From Thiobacillus sp. (lineage in GTDB: Bacteria > Pseudomonadota > Gammaproteobacteria > Burkholderiales > Thiobacillaceae): 33,833 nucleotides of DNA. The notes beneath the pieces are model-generated. The model did no database searches. It was given only the letters and a program-made list of their open reading frames with translations, and was not told the origin of the DNA. A program made the translations under genes and the position numbers. The stretch covers positions 1-33,833 of the forward strand of contig JADFDC010000025.1 of assembly GCA_018263115.1 (NCBI GenBank), written 5' to 3'. Shown piece after piece: positions 15,901 through 22,978 of the stretch (the stretch's first letter is position 1; each line of letters opens with the position of its first letter).

Positions 15901-15939
15901 ACTATATGCAGGAGCGACAATCAACAAAAGTTAATTGTT
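15901..15939 (-). promoter_or_regulatory. csoS2 operon promoter with CbbR-type operator
   Basis: A LysR-type site ATTAAC-N4-GTTGAT (minus strand, 15935-15920, containing T-N11-A) precedes a -10-like TATAGT at 15906-15901, and the csoS2 ATG lies 66 bp further. The -35 region overlaps the operator and is weak (TTGTTG/TTGATT), as expected for an activator-dependent promoter. The same arrangement recurs at 31446-31484. Confidence 0.72.
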
Positions 15940-15951
15940 AAAATGGTCTGC

Positions 15952-15967
15952 ATTAACTAAAGTTAAT
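15952..15967. promoter_or_regulatory. Second CbbR-type palindrome in the cbbR-csoS2 gap
   Basis: Perfect inverted repeat ATTAAC-TAAA-GTTAAT, 16 bp upstream of the first operator and 20 bp before the cbbR ATG. It could be the recognition site for autoregulation or the high-affinity half of a tandem LysR site. Confidence 0.65.
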
Positions 15968-15987
15968 CCATTGTCCGGAGCCGATTC

Positions 15988-16989
15988 ATGAAACTGAGGC
16001 ATGTCACCCTGCACCAGCTGCGGCTTTTTCAAAGCCTGGGCACGCATCTCAGCTACACCCGCGTGGCCGAAGAACTGTTTCTGACCCAGCCCGCCGTGTC
16101 CATCCAGATCAAGCGCCTGGAAGAAAGCGTGGGCATGCCCCTGGTGGAACAGATGGGCAAACGCATCTACCTGACCGAAGCAGGAAAGGAACTGTTCGAA
16201 GCCTGCCGCGACGTGCTGGAACGCCTGCGCGTGCTGAGCGAAGACATGACCGGCATGGAGCAAGGGGTAAAAGGTCCCATCAGCCTTGCGGCCATTACCA
16301 CCGCCAAGTTCTTCATCCCGCACCTGCTGGGCGCCTTTCTGAAGAACTATCCGGAGGTTGAGCCGCGCATCACCTTCACCAACCAGGCGCGCGTGCTGGA
16401 GCGCCTGGAAAACAACATGGACGACATCGTCATCATGGGCACCCTGCCGGAAAACATGGACGTGGAAGTGCAGTACTTCCTCGACAACCCCATCGTCGTC
16501 GTTGCCCATCCAAGCCATCCGCTGGTCGGGCAGAAAAACATCCCGCTCGCGCGCATTGCCGAGGAACGTTTTATCGCGCGCGAACCCGGCTCCGGCACGC
16601 GTGCCGCGCGCACCAAGCTGTTTGCCGAGCACGGCCTCAAAGCCAACACCTACATGGAACTGGGCAGCAGCGAAGCCATCAAGCAGGCCGTCATGGCCGG
16701 CCTGGGCATCTCCGTGCTATCGCGCCACAGCCTGCGGCTGGAGCTGGAAACCGGCACGCTGGCCATGCTGGATGTGGAACATTTTCCATTGATGCGCAAG
16801 TGGTATGCCGTGCACCTCAAGGGCAAAAAACTTTCCAACACCGCGCGCATGTTCCTGGATTTTCTGCTGAACGAGGGCTCCAAGATTCTGGAGACAGTAC
16901 AACCGCACGTGAGCGCTCAGCCCGGCGCGGGGGAAAAGGTGGTCAAGAAGGCGAAACGTAGTAAAGCTACTGGCAAGTCCTCGAAATGA
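15988..16989 (+). CDS. cbbR: CbbR, LysR-type regulator of CO2-fixation genes
   Basis: LysR-family activator of 333 residues. The N-terminal winged helix (about 6-65: LHQLRLFQSLGTHLSYTRVAEELFLTQPAVSIQIKRLEESVG) and effector domain (IARE.GSGTR, GLGISVLSRHSL) match CbbR. A lysine-rich tail (KVVKKAKRSKATGKSSK) follows the domain. CbbR senses metabolites such as RuBP or NADPH in characterised bacteria. It is divergent from csoS2 across 152 bp with two palindromic sites; the shared operators at 31465-31480 and, weaker, 28883-28898 suggest that it also controls the SulP and dab operons. The ATG follows GGAGC at about 8 nt. Confidence 0.9.
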   Translation: MKLRHVTLHQLRLFQSLGTHLSYTRVAEELFLTQPAVSIQIKRLEESVGMPLVEQMGKRIYLTEAGKELFEACRDVLERLRVLSEDMTGMEQGVKGPISLAAITTAKFFIPHLLGAFLKNYPEVEPRITFTNQARVLERLENNMDDIVIMGTLPENMDVEVQYFLDNPIVVVAHPSHPLVGQKNIPLARIAEERFIAREPGSGTRAARTKLFAEHGLKANTYMELGSSEAIKQAVMAGLGISVLSRHSLRLELETGTLAMLDVEHFPLMRKWYAVHLKGKKLSNTARMFLDFLLNEGSKILETVQPHVSAQPGAGEKVVKKAKRSKATGKSSK

Positions 16990-17032
16990 GGCCTGTGATA
17001 TTGGGGTAAAGCGAGTGAAGGTTTTAGTGAGT

Positions 17033-17066
17033 TTTTGTCTGATTGATGGACAGTAATCAGACAAAA
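17033..17066. repeat. 12-bp perfect inverted repeat after cbbR
   Basis: TTTTGTCTGATT, 10-nt loop, AATCAGACAAAA, 44 bp beyond the cbbR stop. The U-rich part is inside the stem rather than after it, so it is not a standard terminator, although it could still end cbbR transcription or be a protein site. Confidence 0.6.
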
Positions 17067-17245
17067 GAGGAAGTTCGATTGTGTGTGACGCGATGACCGC
17101 TTCTGAACTTACCCATGTTTCGTGGACAGTCTTGAGAGGGCATACTAGCTGTGAAAGGGGTGTGTCATGGAACGCAAGGAACGCAGGAATAATAGGAATC
17201 TTGGCTAATAATTTCCCACTGTGCCGTGAACAATTCCGAAATGGC

Positions 17246-17623
17246 CTATTGATCCAGTCGGGCATAATTGACGGCATCGGCAACCCCGTCATAGCGGTAT
17301 TTCTTATAACGATAGTGTTTGCCGTCATAGGTGATACCCAGTTTTTCCATCTGTTGCCATTCAGCGCCTGTCGGCACGATTGCATCGACCCATTCCGGGG
17401 GATCTTTGGACTCACTTTCCGATCCGCGCCGGGTTCGATCCAGGCGCGAATAATTCAGTGCATCCGTTGACTTGTCGTAGCTGAACGACTTGTAGCGATA
17501 TTTCCTGCCGTCGAATCCAACACCGGCACCGCCCAGACGATGCCTTTCCTCTTCGGATACGCGTTCAATTTCAGTGGTGCATTCGCTGTTAGATTCTTGG
17601 CTGTTTGAAATAGGGGTGGACAT
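17246..17623 (-). CDS. Unrecognised protein with two YRYK repeats
   Basis: I do not recognise this 125-residue protein. It holds two copies of a 29-residue unit: GVGFDGRKYRYKSFSYDKST...NYSRL (34-61) and GITYDGKHYRYKKYRYDGVA...NYARL (96-123). Each looks like beta hairpins rich in Tyr, Lys and Arg followed by an (A/L)NY(S/A)RLD helix. An acidic/serine linker (TRRGSESESKDP) joins them. No signal peptide or membrane segment is seen. The ATG at 17623 has a perfect AGGAGG 7 nt upstream, which supports expression. It lies 122 bp after the DsrC-like gene in the same direction. Confidence 0.75.
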   Translation of the reverse strand: MSTPISNSQESNSECTTEIERVSEEERHRLGGAGVGFDGRKYRYKSFSYDKSTDALNYSRLDRTRRGSESESKDPPEWVDAIVPTGAEWQQMEKLGITYDGKHYRYKKYRYDGVADAVNYARLDQ

Positions 17624-17745
17624 ACGGATTCCTCCTGTACACGGCTCCAATCCGGGATGGCTGGAGCCAAAACGTCTTGCGCCATTGATTGCATCACGCA
17701 GGAAATCACGTCCCGATCAGGACTGTGCAATCGACATGGCGGGTA

Positions 17746-18114
17746 TCAACTGAACGATCCGAACGACGGGTCACCCGAATACGCTGGCGTCGGCAAGCCA
17801 GCCAGACGGGAGCCCTGGCTAACCGGGCCCAGCGGGAACAATTGATAGAGATATCGCCCACCGCCCTCCGTGGCGAAATCCTTCACCAGTGAGCGAAGTA
17901 TCTTATGTGCGCTCTGGGTACTTCCCTCTTTCCGGTACGTAGTTCGTAAGGAGTTAATTACTCGCCATTGCATGGCTGACAATTCGCCCAGCCCCTCCTT
18001 GTGGGCAAGGTCTTGTGCAATCTCGGGGTTCCACCGCGGCAGTTCGTACATATGGCCTTCCGGGTCCTGGATGGCGAGTTTGGGATCATTGATTGATTTG
18101 TTGATATCTAGCAT
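17746..18114 (-). CDS. DsrC/TusE-family protein lacking the C-terminal cysteines
   Basis: Protein of 122 residues with the DsrC fold: MYELPRWNPEIAQDLAHKEGLGEL (22-45), the helical MQWRVINSLRTTYRKEG (48-64) and the DsrC-type RYLYQLFPLGPVSQGSRLAGLPTP (87-110). In DsrC and TusE the chain ends shortly after GLP with one or two redox cysteines on a mobile arm. Here the tail reads AYSGDPSFGSFS and the whole protein has no cysteine. It therefore cannot carry sulfur as a persulfide or trisulfide and resembles the cysteine-less DsrC homologues proposed to be regulatory (RspA type). GGAGAA precedes the ATG. The open frame up to 18285 has no family support. Confidence 0.8.
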   Translation of the reverse strand: MLDINKSINDPKLAIQDPEGHMYELPRWNPEIAQDLAHKEGLGELSAMQWRVINSLRTTYRKEGSTQSAHKILRSLVKDFATEGGGRYLYQLFPLGPVSQGSRLAGLPTPAYSGDPSFGSFS

Positions 18115-18241
18115 TTCATTCTCCGTTATGTCCGTTCCTGAATCCGGAACGGCGATGCAGGGTGCAACAGGACATGAGCTCCATATGAGTCCAATTTTTG
18201 GAATCTTCCCGGCACCCCAATGGGGCGCCGTGGGAGAGCAT

Positions 18242-18445
18242 TTAAATGGGCTTGATAAATGAAGCCTGCATGCCTTTCGGGCCACTCCTGGCCTCGTAGG
18301 AAACGCGCTGCGTTTCCTTCAGCGACTTGAAGCCGCTGTCCTGGATTTCTGAGAAGTGGGCGAACAGATCGTCGCCACCTTCGTCGGGGGTGATAAAGCC
18401 AAAGCCTTTGGCATCGTTGAACCATTTAACTGTACCGGTAGACAT
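18242..18445 (-). CDS. Cold-shock protein, CspA family
   Basis: Single CSD-fold RNA chaperone of 67 residues. RNP1 (KGFGFI, 13-18) and RNP2 (DLFAHFS, 26-32) are intact, and the length is typical. It melts RNA structure in the cytosol. A promoter-like pair 150 bp upstream would give a long 5' leader, as is usual for cold-inducible csp genes. It is upstream of and co-oriented with the DsrC-like gene, 127 bp apart, but co-transcription is uncertain because a GC-rich hairpin (GGC.CCCC-ATT-GGGG.GCC) lies just after the stop. Confidence 0.95.
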   Translation of the reverse strand: MSTGTVKWFNDAKGFGFITPDEGGDDLFAHFSEIQDSGFKSLKETQRVSYEARSGPKGMQASFIKPI

Positions 18446-18596
18446 CTACATTCCTTTTTGAATCTGAATAATCCGGACTCGCGCCCGGTTGGGTGCGGTG
18501 GCATCAAGATCTGTAGGAAGGGTACTGAAGCGACGGTGCCGATGAGGGCTGTGACTACTGGACTGAAGCTACACTGCTTGAATTGACTGCCAGTAC

Positions 18597-18625
18597 AAAG
18601 TACTCGCAATTTCTTACATAAGCAA
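18597..18625 (-). promoter_or_regulatory. Putative cold-shock gene promoter
   Basis: Minus-strand TTGCTT (-35) and TACTTT (-10) are separated by 17 bp. The start would lie about 145 nt before the csp ATG, matching the long leaders of cspA-type genes. Confidence 0.45.
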
Positions 18626-19049
18626 CATTTATTTATTGATAACGTTTGTTTATTTATGACAGGTTGTCGTTGCAAGCGCGCTCACCCTCACTGCCACTTG
18701 GGTAACGGGTGACGCCCACCCGGGCTAATGAAGCTGCCGGCCACCGGTAGCACGGATTCCGGGGACGCGCCAAGGACATGGCGAGGCGCAGGTTGCTTGC
18801 CACCTTGCCGCTGGCGGGGTCGAACCCCTTTCAGCCCGTGCCGGGCAGGCAAACTCAACACCATGCACCCAGCCATTTTGATCCCGACGGAACAGACTTC
18901 TCAGATGTGAATGGATACAGCAGAGTGGGTCCACAAGGGTATCGAAATTACTTGATTGCTTTTGTTGAGTATAGGTGTACAAGTGGTTCGTGCGGTGCAG
19001 CAATCTTGCCGGCATCAGTCATGAAGCACCCATTCCCGAAAGGAATACC
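18626..19049. other. Non-coding gap of about 420 bp
   Basis: The gap lies between the csp promoter and the gene at 19050. The left part is AT-rich (TTTATTTATTG) and could contribute upstream promoter elements; 18680-18870 is GC-rich with short inverted repeats (CCGGCCACCGG; GGGGTCGAACCCC). I see no convincing gene, tRNA or known RNA. Open frames here have no family support. Confidence 0.5.
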
Positions 19050-19466
19050 ATGCGTAACGTTCACATCGAATATCAGGGCGAAGACCACAACTTCGCCATT
19101 GCCAGTCTCCTCGCCAAAAATGTCGCCAGGGAAAACCAGATGCTGGATCCCACCATCATGGCCTGGCATCAAAACAGCGAGCAAGCCACAGCCCCCTTCT
19201 ACGATGGCGCCAACCCCGACACTTGGTGGGCAAAATACGGCGCGGGCAACGGCGGTAGGTTGGAGGTCTTTGTCGGCGACGACTACCAGTTCATCATGAT
19301 GGATGCGCGTGGCTATGAAAAACTGGGCGAAATGCCCCTGCGCAACCTGTCGGACGGCCTGGGCAACGAATACCTCTGTTTAACCCCCTTGCTGGGCAAG
19401 GGTGCCAATACTCCTACGCAAGAAGCCTGTACCCAACTGGATGGGTGGGCGGCAGACCAGTTCTGA
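19050..19466 (+). CDS. Unplaced soluble protein, possibly AF1514-like
   Basis: Protein of 138 residues with no signal peptide or membrane helix. It begins MRNVHIEYQGEDHNFAIASLLAKNVARENQMLDPTIMAWHQ; this short strand, helix and then DPT-MAWH resembles what I recall of AF1514-family proteins, but I am unsure. Later segments LEVFVGDDYQFIMMDARGYEKLG and the C-terminal NEYLCLTPL look like an alpha/beta domain. The chosen ATG has AAAGGAA 6 nt upstream, and upstream residues in the open frame lack support. Function unknown. Confidence 0.65.
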   Translation: MRNVHIEYQGEDHNFAIASLLAKNVARENQMLDPTIMAWHQNSEQATAPFYDGANPDTWWAKYGAGNGGRLEVFVGDDYQFIMMDARGYEKLGEMPLRNLSDGLGNEYLCLTPLLGKGANTPTQEACTQLDGWAADQF

Positions 19467-19693
19467 GCATTCTGCTGGGCCAGCGGTCCCTGCACTGACG
19501 GGGGTGCAGCCCAGTCAATTCAGCGGGGGCTGCTTGATGCGTTGTAAATACTCCCCTTTTCGGCAACGCTTACTCCAATACCAAGCGTATATCCAAACGG
19601 CCAGACGAAACTGATCGCTTGGGTAAACGCCCTGCCGCTTTGCCTCTCATCACGCCTTGCCCACCCCTTAATCACAAATCAGGAGCAATCACC

Positions 19694-19825
19694 ATGTCAA
19701 AGTCCCAGAAATCCAACAAGGAAGTGAAAAAACAGGCCTTGTTATCGCCAAAGGAAAAAAAGGCCGCCAAGCTGATCCGAAAACACGAAGGGGACGCTAT
19801 CCCCCTAATCGTCAGGGACAGATGA
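19694..19825 (+). CDS. Small lysine-rich protein (43 aa)
   Basis: Short basic protein starting MSKSQKSNKEVKKQALLS and continuing PKEKKAAKLIRKHEGDAI. About a quarter of residues are lysine, suggesting a nucleic-acid or ribosome-associated role, but none is known to me. AGGAG sits 8 nt before the ATG, which supports translation. It lies 62 bp before the antiporter gene. The longer frame from 19619 lacks a ribosome site. Confidence 0.55.
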   Translation: MSKSQKSNKEVKKQALLSPKEKKAAKLIRKHEGDAIPLIVRDR

Positions 19826-19887
19826 CCTAGCGCGACCCCCGGGGTATTGGTTGCAAGTGTGATGAGCGCTTTGACCACGGCAATGCC

Positions 19888-21174
19888 ATGACCTTCGCAA
19901 GCTGGCTACTTATCATCGGGGTATTGCTGATCACGATGGCCCTGTTCAGCACTTTGTTGAAAAGACTGCCACTCAGCACTGCCATGCTTTATTTGCTGGC
20001 GGGACTGGCGATGGGGCCGGCCGGATGGGCAATACTGACACCGGATCCGCTGGCCGATGCCGTTCTCCTGGAACGAGTGACCGAGGTGGCGGTGTTGATC
20101 TCGCTGTTTTCCGTCGGGCTAAAGTTGGGTTTGCCCTTATCCAATCGACACTGGCTGTTGCCGTTACGTCTGGCCTTCGTTTCCATGACGTTAACAGTGG
20201 CACTGACCGCCGTGGTCGGGGTGCTGGTGCTGGACTTGCCATTGGGCGCGGCTATCTTGTTGGGTGCAATTCTCGCTCCCACAGACCCGGTACTGGCTTC
20301 GGCCGTCCAGGTCGAATCGTCCGGTGACCGCGACCGCCTTCGTTTCAGCCTGACGAGTGAAGGCGGGCTCAATGACGGTGCCGCGTTTCCATTCGTGATG
20401 TTGGGTCTTGGTCTACTGGGCCTGCATGACCTGGGAACTTTGGGATGGCGCTGGTTAGCAGTGGACGTGGTCTGGGCCACTGTCGGTGGACTGTCAATCG
20501 GCGCAATTCTGGGCGCATTGATTGGTCGTCTGGTGGTCTATCTGCGCACCCGCCACAAAGAATCGGTAGGACTGGACGAATTCCTGGCACTGGGGCTCAT
20601 CGCGCTCGCCTATGGATGCGCGGTGCTTAGCCAGACCTATGGCTTTCTGGCAGTGTTTGCCGCCGGAATTGCCTTGCAAAGGGTCAAGGAGCAGTCCGGC
20701 ATGATCCATGCGACCGGCCAAACGGATGAGCCGGCCTCACATGCAACGCACGCCGATCATGCCAGCGCCTACATGATGCAAGCGGTGCGTGGTTTCAACG
20801 AACAGATCGAGCGGATTGCCGAACTGGCCGTAGTTTTGGTGGTCGGTGCCCTGTTACCGTTCGCGTCCATATCCGCCGGTGCGGTAGGGTTATTGGCACT
20901 GCTCTTTCTGGCAATCCGGCCAGTCTCGGTATGGTTGGGCTTGGCTGGGGCACCGGTCTCACCTGATCAGCGAATGATGATCGCCTGGTTCGGTATTCGG
21001 GGCATCGGGTCAATCTACTATCTGATGTATGCCATCCACCACGGCCTGCCTACTCTACTGGCCGGACAGATCGCATCCGTTACCCTAACAGCGGTGGCTG
21101 TTTCTATCATGCTGCACGGTATCTCTGTACGGCCGATGATGCATCTCTACCGAAAAAGGAAGGAAGTGGCATGA
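19888..21174 (+). CDS. CPA1-type cation/proton antiporter
   Basis: Inner-membrane antiporter of 428 residues with about 12 helices. The diagnostic ion-binding segments are APTDPVLASAV (T132, D133) and the unwound-helix ND pair N162/D163 in SEGGLNDGAAFPF, typical of the CPA1 NhaP/NHE family. It probably exchanges Na+ or K+ for H+. A His-rich loop (HATHADHASAYM, about residues 290-300) could sense pH or bind metal. It stands alone, with an IS30 element about 100 bp downstream. The nhaR-type gene is 17 kb away, so a regulatory link is speculative. The ribosome site is weak. Confidence 0.87.
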   Translation: MTFASWLLIIGVLLITMALFSTLLKRLPLSTAMLYLLAGLAMGPAGWAILTPDPLADAVLLERVTEVAVLISLFSVGLKLGLPLSNRHWLLPLRLAFVSMTLTVALTAVVGVLVLDLPLGAAILLGAILAPTDPVLASAVQVESSGDRDRLRFSLTSEGGLNDGAAFPFVMLGLGLLGLHDLGTLGWRWLAVDVVWATVGGLSIGAILGALIGRLVVYLRTRHKESVGLDEFLALGLIALAYGCAVLSQTYGFLAVFAAGIALQRVKEQSGMIHATGQTDEPASHATHADHASAYMMQAVRGFNEQIERIAELAVVLVVGALLPFASISAGAVGLLALLFLAIRPVSVWLGLAGAPVSPDQRMMIAWFGIRGIGSIYYLMYAIHHGLPTLLAGQIASVTLTAVAVSIMLHGISVRPMMHLYRKRKEVA

Positions 21175-21271
21175 TTGGGTTTGCGTTGGCGGTAACCTGT
21201 TAAAGCGGAATGGCCGCTTCGGTCGAGCTGCTGCCGAATAAGGCTGTAGGTACATCATGTCCGCTTTGAGG

Positions 21272-21297
21272 TGCGGATTCAACTGATCGACGCAACA
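21272..21297. repeat. IS30 left inverted repeat
   Basis: Begins TGCGGATTCAACTG and ends GCAACA; it contains the transposase stop codon. It pairs with 22475-22500. Confidence 0.78.
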
Positions 21298-22439
21298 GAT
21301 TGGGCAAATCGTTCAGCCGGTGTTTCATAGTTTAGTGTTTTTCTCGGACGTTCATTCAATCGTCTTGCCACGGCATTCAGCTTGACCTGCGAGTAGACCG
21401 AGAGATCGGTTCCCTTGGGGAAATACTGCCTCAGCAGTCCGTTCGTATTCTCATTGGAACCCCGCTGCCAGGGATTCTGAGGATCGCAGAAGTACACCTT
21501 GATGTCAGTCGCCAGCGTGAAGCGCTTGTGGTCAGCCATCTCCTTGCCCCTATCCCAGATCAGCGATTTGTAAAGTTCCTGCGGCAACTTGCGAGCGTTT
21601 TTGATCAGGGCGTTGATGACTGTCTCGGTGTCCTTGCCGTCGACCTTCACCAGCATCACGTAGCGTGTCTGACGCTCGACGAGCGTCGCGATCTGGCTGT
21701 TTTTGCTCCCGAACAGCAGGTCACCTTCCCAGTGCCCCGGCACAGCCCGGTCTTCAACCATGGCCGGACGCTCGCTGATTGATACCGTGTCCGTGATTCT
21801 GCCGTGGTTGTCCGTCTTCATCGTGTGATGGCGCGAACGGCGCATCGCCCGTGTGCGCCTCAAGTGCTGCAACAGCGCCTTCTTCAAGGCACCACGGGCC
21901 TGAATGAAGAGGCTGCGATAGATGGTCTCGTGTGACACCTGGCAGTTGTCGTCGTCCGGATAAGTACGCTTGAGCCACCCGGCAATCTGCTGCGGCGACC
22001 ACTCCAGTTGGAGCTTGCCAGCCACGAGGCGTGCCAAGGTTCGGTTCTGTGCCAGTTTACAGGTCTTGGGGCGGTGCGCCCGATCCCAGGCGGCTTGATC
22101 TGCATGGCTAGCCCGATAGTGTCGTTCACCCCCATTGCGCTTGAGTTCGCGGCTGATGGTGGAGGGGGCGCGTCCAAGTGAGGCTGCAATCGAACGGATG
22201 GAGTTGCCCGCCACTACGGCACGCGAGATTTCCTCGCGTTCAGTCAAAGTCAGCGCCAATCTGGAACGGCGTCTTTGAACCGGTCGAATCCCACCTGTCT
22301 CTGCCAGGATGCGTTCTACTGATGAGTGGTTTCGATCAAACAGCTGTGCGATTTGCTGGAGAGAATCGCCTTTCTGCCAGCGGTCCCACATCAGTGCCTT
22401 CTGGCTTTCAGAGTAGTAGATCCGTGTCCTGTATTTCAT
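21279..22439 (-). CDS. IS30-family transposase
   Basis: DDE transposase of 386 residues, close to the length of the IS30 enzyme. N-terminal helix-turn-helix regions (about 20-50 and 62-98, the second with SIAASLGRAPSTISRELKRN) bind the ends. The catalytic triad is visible in GHWEGDLLFG (first D), LIWDRGKEM (second D) and PWQRGSNENTNGLLRQYFPKG (E in the NEN.NGL.R motif). The ATG at 22439 has AAGGAG 9 nt upstream; a GTG at 22448 would add three residues. No frameshift or stop interrupts it, so it is probably active. Confidence 0.95.
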   Translation of the reverse strand: MKYRTRIYYSESQKALMWDRWQKGDSLQQIAQLFDRNHSSVERILAETGGIRPVQRRRSRLALTLTEREEISRAVVAGNSIRSIAASLGRAPSTISRELKRNGGERHYRASHADQAAWDRAHRPKTCKLAQNRTLARLVAGKLQLEWSPQQIAGWLKRTYPDDDNCQVSHETIYRSLFIQARGALKKALLQHLRRTRAMRRSRHHTMKTDNHGRITDTVSISERPAMVEDRAVPGHWEGDLLFGSKNSQIATLVERQTRYVMLVKVDGKDTETVINALIKNARKLPQELYKSLIWDRGKEMADHKRFTLATDIKVYFCDPQNPWQRGSNENTNGLLRQYFPKGTDLSVYSQVKLNAVARRLNERPRKTLNYETPAERFAQSVASIS

Positions 22440-22474
22440 CTGCAACACTCCTTCTTCTTACGTAGAATCTAGTG

Positions 22475-22500
22475 TGTTGCATCCACCAGTTGAATTCGCA
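22475..22500. repeat. IS30 right inverted repeat
   Basis: The reverse complement begins TGCGAATTCAACTG and ends GCAACA, with four mismatches to the left end. It lies 36 bp upstream of the transposase start and so probably overlaps its promoter region. Confidence 0.78.
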
Positions 22501-22575
22501 GGCGAAAGTAGTCTGTCCAATCGTTAAGTCAATGACCGCAGTGGGTCGTAACCGGAAGCCGAAGCTGAACTAAGA

Positions 22576-22902
22576 TCAGCCAGTAAATTTCACCAGCCTC
22601 GTCACCTGAATATCGGAGATGAATACTACGCCGGAGTGTTTGCTGAAGAAGGGGGCGTAGCCTTCCAGCAGCGGCTTTACCAGTTCTTCGGGCACGGCGA
22701 CGATGATCATGATCAGGGTGGCTTCTTCGTTGAACATGAGGTGGCCTTCGTGGAAGCCGTGGCGGCCCTTGCCGGACAGGTTGTTGACGATGGTGTAGCC
22801 GCTGACGCCGGCGCGGTCGAGCAGGTCGGTGGCAAATTCCTGGTGGGCGCCCTCCAGGATGATTTCAAGTTTTTTCAGCGGGCTGAAGTTCAGGTTTTTC
22901 AT
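22576..22902 (-). CDS. PII-like signalling protein next to dabA
   Basis: Protein of 108 residues with a PII-type ferredoxin-like fold: a first strand KKLEIILEGA, helix EFATDLLDRAG, then GYTIVNNLSGKGRHGFHEG (35-53, the nucleotide- and T-loop-bearing segment), strand ATLIMIIVAVP and a final strand FISDIQVTRL. The Tyr-uridylylation motif of GlnB/GlnK is absent. PII-like proteins near carboxysome and bicarbonate-transporter genes (CPII, SbtB) bind adenine nucleotides and in CPII bicarbonate, so a role in gating the DAB or SulP transporters is likely but inferred. AAGGAG precedes the ATG. It follows dabA by 68 bp containing a 44-bp palindrome and ends 76 bp before the IS30 element. Confidence 0.8.
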   Translation of the reverse strand: MKNLNFSPLKKLEIILEGAHQEFATDLLDRAGVSGYTIVNNLSGKGRHGFHEGHLMFNEEATLIMIIVAVPEELVKPLLEGYAPFFSKHSGVVFISDIQVTRLVKFTG

Positions 22903-22934
22903 GCTGCGTGCTCCTTGCTAAGGTCGGCATTGGC

Positions 22935-22978
22935 GTTATTGAGGGGAAATTCATGTTCATGAATTTCCCCTCAATAAC
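22935..22978 (-). repeat. 21-bp-arm perfect palindrome between dabA and the PII-like gene
   Basis: Arms 22935-22955 and 22958-22978 are perfect reverse complements with a 2-bp centre. The dabA stop codon lies in one arm. No U tract follows on the minus strand, so it is a very stable mRNA hairpin without a terminator signature. It could set differential expression by blocking 3' exonucleases or by RNase III cleavage. Confidence 0.9.

Larger units (their letters stand above)
21272..22500. mobile_element. IS30-family insertion sequence, apparently complete
   Basis: A 1229-bp element made of one transposase gene bounded by 26-bp imperfect inverted repeats (22/26 matches). GG flanks both ends (21270-21271 and 22501-22502), which fits the 2-bp target duplication of IS30, although a 2-bp match can be chance. 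It sits between the antiporter and the PII-like gene and interrupts no recognisable frame. Confidence 0.85.

Noticed and set aside
17100-17245. Possible insertion-sequence remnant between cbbR and the YRYK-repeat gene
   Set aside because: Some short strings look like IS ends, but there is no transposase fragment and no paired inverted repeat.
18187-18241. GC-rich hairpin after the cold-shock gene as an intrinsic terminator
   Set aside because: The stem is imperfect and followed by GGGAAGATT rather than a U tract, so termination there is unproven.
18806-18836. tRNA-like T-arm (GGGGTCGAACCCC)
   Set aside because: No acceptor, D or anticodon arms can be built around it; at most a relic or chance hairpin.
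21203-21219. Hairpin AAGCGG-5 nt-CCGCTT after the antiporter gene as a terminator
   Set aside because: The stem is only 6 bp and no U tract follows; it looks like a common dispersed repeat fragment.
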